Origin: Frankia sp. QA3
Lineage (GTDB): Bacteria; Actinomycetota; Actinomycetes; Frankiales; Frankiaceae
Assembly: GCF_000262465.1 (NCBI RefSeq)
Contig: NZ_CM001489.1
Coordinates: 24,830-88,829 of the forward strand
DNA length: 64,000 bases
Direction: 5' to 3'
Made by a program: the position numbers and the translations under genes. Every line of letters begins with the position of its first letter. The first letter of the stretch is position 1. Below are positions 62,244 through 64,000 of this stretch, piece after piece. The notes beneath the pieces are model-generated. The model made no database searches. It was not told the DNA's origin and saw only the letters and a program-made list of their open reading frames with translations.

Positions 62244-62258
62244 GACCTCCAGGAGGTC
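62244..62258. promoter_or_regulatory. Second palindrome GACCTCC-A-GGAGGTC
   Basis: Perfect 7-bp arms around a single A, centred about 29 bp (near three turns) from the CsoR-like site. Could be a second operator half or a weak hairpin. Confidence 0.4.
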
Positions 62259-62390
62259 TAGTTTTGAGGTAGCGACCCGGGACGTCCTCGCCGTGCTGCA
62301 CGTCCGGCCACGCGGCCATCTCGGCGCCGCCGTGCGATCACCGGGCTGCCGGGAGATCCACCATTGCGGGGGATCCTCGAAGGGAGCGTC

Positions 62391-64000
62391 ATGCCGTCGT
62401 TCGCCGATTCGGCGCAGCAACGCGAATCCCGAACTGATCGGGTGGCGTATGCCGCGCTGCCACGCGGACGCGATGAGGAAGACGAATGGGTGGGTCATCT
62501 ACCTGCGGAAACAGGAACTGGTGGCGCCGGCCCACCGCGAGTGTCGCGCCGGGTCATGGCCTCCGTGGCCGCCATGGCCGGCGTTCCGGCACCTCCGCGT
62601 TCCCTGTTCACGGTGGCGGCGGACGCGGCGGTGCTGCACCGTGGCCGGTTGCTCGCGGCGGCCTGCCTGCTCGTGGTGGTCCTGCTGCCATGGAACGCCG
62701 GGATCTACCATCAGCTCGCCACCGGTGGCTTCTACGCGCCGGGGGACAAGTCGACCCAGGCCGAGCAGCTGCTCGACGCGGAGTTTCCCGACGCGCCCCC
62801 GAACGTCGCCATCATGCTCACGTCGGATGCGGGGATCGACGGTCCGACGCCCCTACATCTCGGTCGTGAGCTCACCGGGCAGATGGCGGCAGAGGCCGGG
62901 GTGACCTCGGTCCTGTCGTACTGGCCGAACGGCTCCGAGGCGGGTAATCCGCTGCTGCGTGCGAAGGACGGCCGCTCAGCGCTCATCGTGTTCCGGCTCA
63001 CCGGGTCCGAGGATCACATCCAGGATCGGCTCAACGCTCTGCACGAGCGGTACTCCCACGTGGGGCCGGGCGTGCAGGTCCGCTTCGGCGGCGCCCCCGC
63101 GGTCATGCGCGACGTGACCGAACGCAGCCGGGTCGACCTCGAGCGCGGAGAGATGACGGCGGCCCCGCTGGTTTTCCTCGTTCTGCTCTACGCCTTCGGG
63201 ACGGTGGCGGCCGCCCTTCTCCCAGTGCTGGTCGGCGTGGTGTCGGTGGTGACGAGCCTGGCGCTGTTGCGGCTGGCCGCGACGCTTACCGATGTCTCCG
63301 TCTTCTCGGTGAACCTGACCACCGCGCTGGGCTTCGGCCTCGCGGTTGACTACAGCCTGTTCATCCTCCGGCGGTTCCGGGAGGAGCAGGACCGTGGGCT
63401 GTTCCCGGGCGCGGCGCTGCGCCGGACGCTGGAGACGGCCGGGCGCACGGTGTTCTTCTCCGGGGTGACCGTCGCGCTGTCGCTGACCGCGGCGCTCGTC
63501 TTCCCGCTCTACTACCTGCGCTCGTTCGCCTTCGCCGGCATCATCGTCGTCGTGACCTCGGAGGTCGCGGCGCTGCTCGTGCTACCCGCGGCCCTGATGG
63601 TCCTGGGGGACCGCCTCGATCGTGGGGACATCCGGGCGGCGTTGTCCCGGCGGCGAGGTGCCGGTGGTCGCCGGCCTGTCGGCACCCGCCGCGCGGGTGG
63701 ACATCGCTCGCGTGAGGTCTCCGCCGCCGGGCGCGGCTGGACGGCGCTGGCCCGCCGGGTCATGCGCCGGCCGCTGCTGTACGGCGGGGCGGCCGTCGCC
63801 GTCCTGCTGATCTGCGCCGCGCCGCTGCGCCATCTCAACCTGGCGCTGGCCGACGACACGGTGCTGCCGGCCACCGCGGAATCCCACATCGTCAACGACG
63901 CGATGCGCGATGACTTCATCGTCTGCCTGCCCTGCCAGATTCCCATCGTCGTGCCGGGGGTGGACGCGCGCGACCCGGTCAACGCCGCCAGACTGACCGA
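62391..64000 (+). CDS. MMPL family transporter (3' end beyond window)
   Basis: The first 536 codons of an RND-type MMPL transporter. After a disordered 60-residue cytoplasmic N-terminus comes membrane helix 1 (LLAAACLLVVVLLPW) and the first extracytoplasmic porter domain (FYAPGDKSTQAEQLLDAEFP, VTSVLSYWP), then a five-helix block containing the signature LGFGLAVDYSLFILRRFREE. A further helix (LYGGAAVAVLLICAAPL) begins the second half. ATG 62391 has AGGGAG 4-5 nt upstream. Substrates of the family are lipids or drugs; none can be inferred. Confidence 0.92.
   Translation, partial: MPSFADSAQQRESRTDRVAYAALPRGRDEEDEWVGHLPAETGTGGAGPPRVSRRVMASVAAMAGVPAPPRSLFTVAADAAVLHRGRLLAAACLLVVVLLPWNAGIYHQLATGGFYAPGDKSTQAEQLLDAEFPDAPPNVAIMLTSDAGIDGPTPLHLGRELTGQMAAEAGVTSVLSYWPNGSEAGNPLLRAKDGRSALIVFRLTGSEDHIQDRLNALHERYSHVGPGVQVRFGGAPAVMRDVTERSRVDLERGEMTAAPLVFLVLLYAFGTVAAALLPVLVGVVSVVTSLALLRLAATLTDVSVFSVNLTTALGFGLAVDYSLFILRRFREEQDRGLFPGAALRRTLETAGRTVFFSGVTVALSLTAALVFPLYYLRSFAFAGIIVVVTSEVAALLVLPAALMVLGDRLDRGDIRAALSRRRGAGGRRPVGTRRAGGHRSREVSAAGRGWTALARRVMRRPLLYGGAAVAVLLICAAPLRHLNLALADDTVLPATAESHIVNDAMRDDFIVCLPCQIPIVVPGVDARDPVNAARLT

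Larger units (their letters stand above)
62066..62390. other. Divergent promoter region of plsC and the MMPL gene
   Basis: 325 bp without a gene, containing two adjacent palindromes (62213-62230 and 62244-62258) described separately. Confidence 0.55.

Noticed and set aside
1..64000. tRNA or rRNA genes
   Set aside because: No cloverleaf with a convincing TTCRA loop and acceptor pairing, and no rRNA core sequence, was seen by eye; a tRNA scan could still find one.

Overview
The base composition is very high in GC, most genes have clear third-position GC bias, and the gene families are typically actinobacterial: SARP-type BTAD regulator, class II nrdJ, TlyC/CorC pairs, DUF222-HNH, MMPL, Mycobacterium-type AGPAT, DUF4232 lipoprotein. 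The window therefore comes from an actinomycete, and a Frankia-like genome is my best guess (inference). No rRNA or tRNA gene and no CRISPR array was found.

Layout. 0-3.7 kb (minus): a Ser/Thr kinase cut by the window edge, then an Hsp70-like ATPase that runs into a membrane-anchored periplasmic-binding domain in another frame. 3.8-13.1 kb: SAM methyltransferase, two overlapping CNNM/CorC genes, a DUF4232 lipoprotein, TetR regulator and thiolase, DUF309 protein and metK. 13.7-19.1 kb: LLM-flavin monooxygenase, amidohydrolase and alpha/beta hydrolase, each preceded by a tiny ORF encoding a Cys-containing leader peptide of one shared pattern, with a Csp-type copper-binding protein between. 19.6-21.0 kb: a clear c-di-AMP (ydaO/yuaA) riboswitch ahead of a secreted cell-wall lytic protein.

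21.3-27.3 kb is a lasso-peptide cluster: SARP-like regulator, precursor, cyclase, RRE protein, leader peptidase and ABC exporter, mostly overlapping and co-directional. The precursor leader is canonical, but its in-frame core has no Asp or Glu acceptor. 27.6-37.2 kb: acyl-CoA synthetase, cobL, GntR regulator, a molybdopterin oxidoreductase with its ferredoxin-reductase-like partner, polysaccharide deacetylase, membrane protein and Nudix hydrolase. 37.3-39.9 kb: the pxpA-pxpB-pxpC 5-oxoprolinase operon. 40.4-46.4 kb: DUF222 protein, a shortened class II ribonucleotide reductase, and a DsbA-like protein convergent with NhaA.

46.4-55 kb is the most eroded part: a gene-poor stretch, a pirin pseudogene with two lesions, pheA, a GNAT/acyl-CoA-synthetase fusion, an IS605-type tnpB with a damaged 5' end, and a small SH3-like gene fragment with two Trp-to-stop changes. 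55.1-64 kb: a very large RecB-like nuclease/DEDD exonuclease/UPF1-like helicase, a GAF-LuxR regulator, PlsC acyltransferase and the start of an MMPL transporter whose upstream region carries a CsoR-like GC-tract palindrome.

Two themes recur: short in-frame tandem repeats (12-21 bp) expanded in linkers and N-termini of several genes, and small regulatory elements in intergenic DNA (three leader peptides, one riboswitch, several palindromes).
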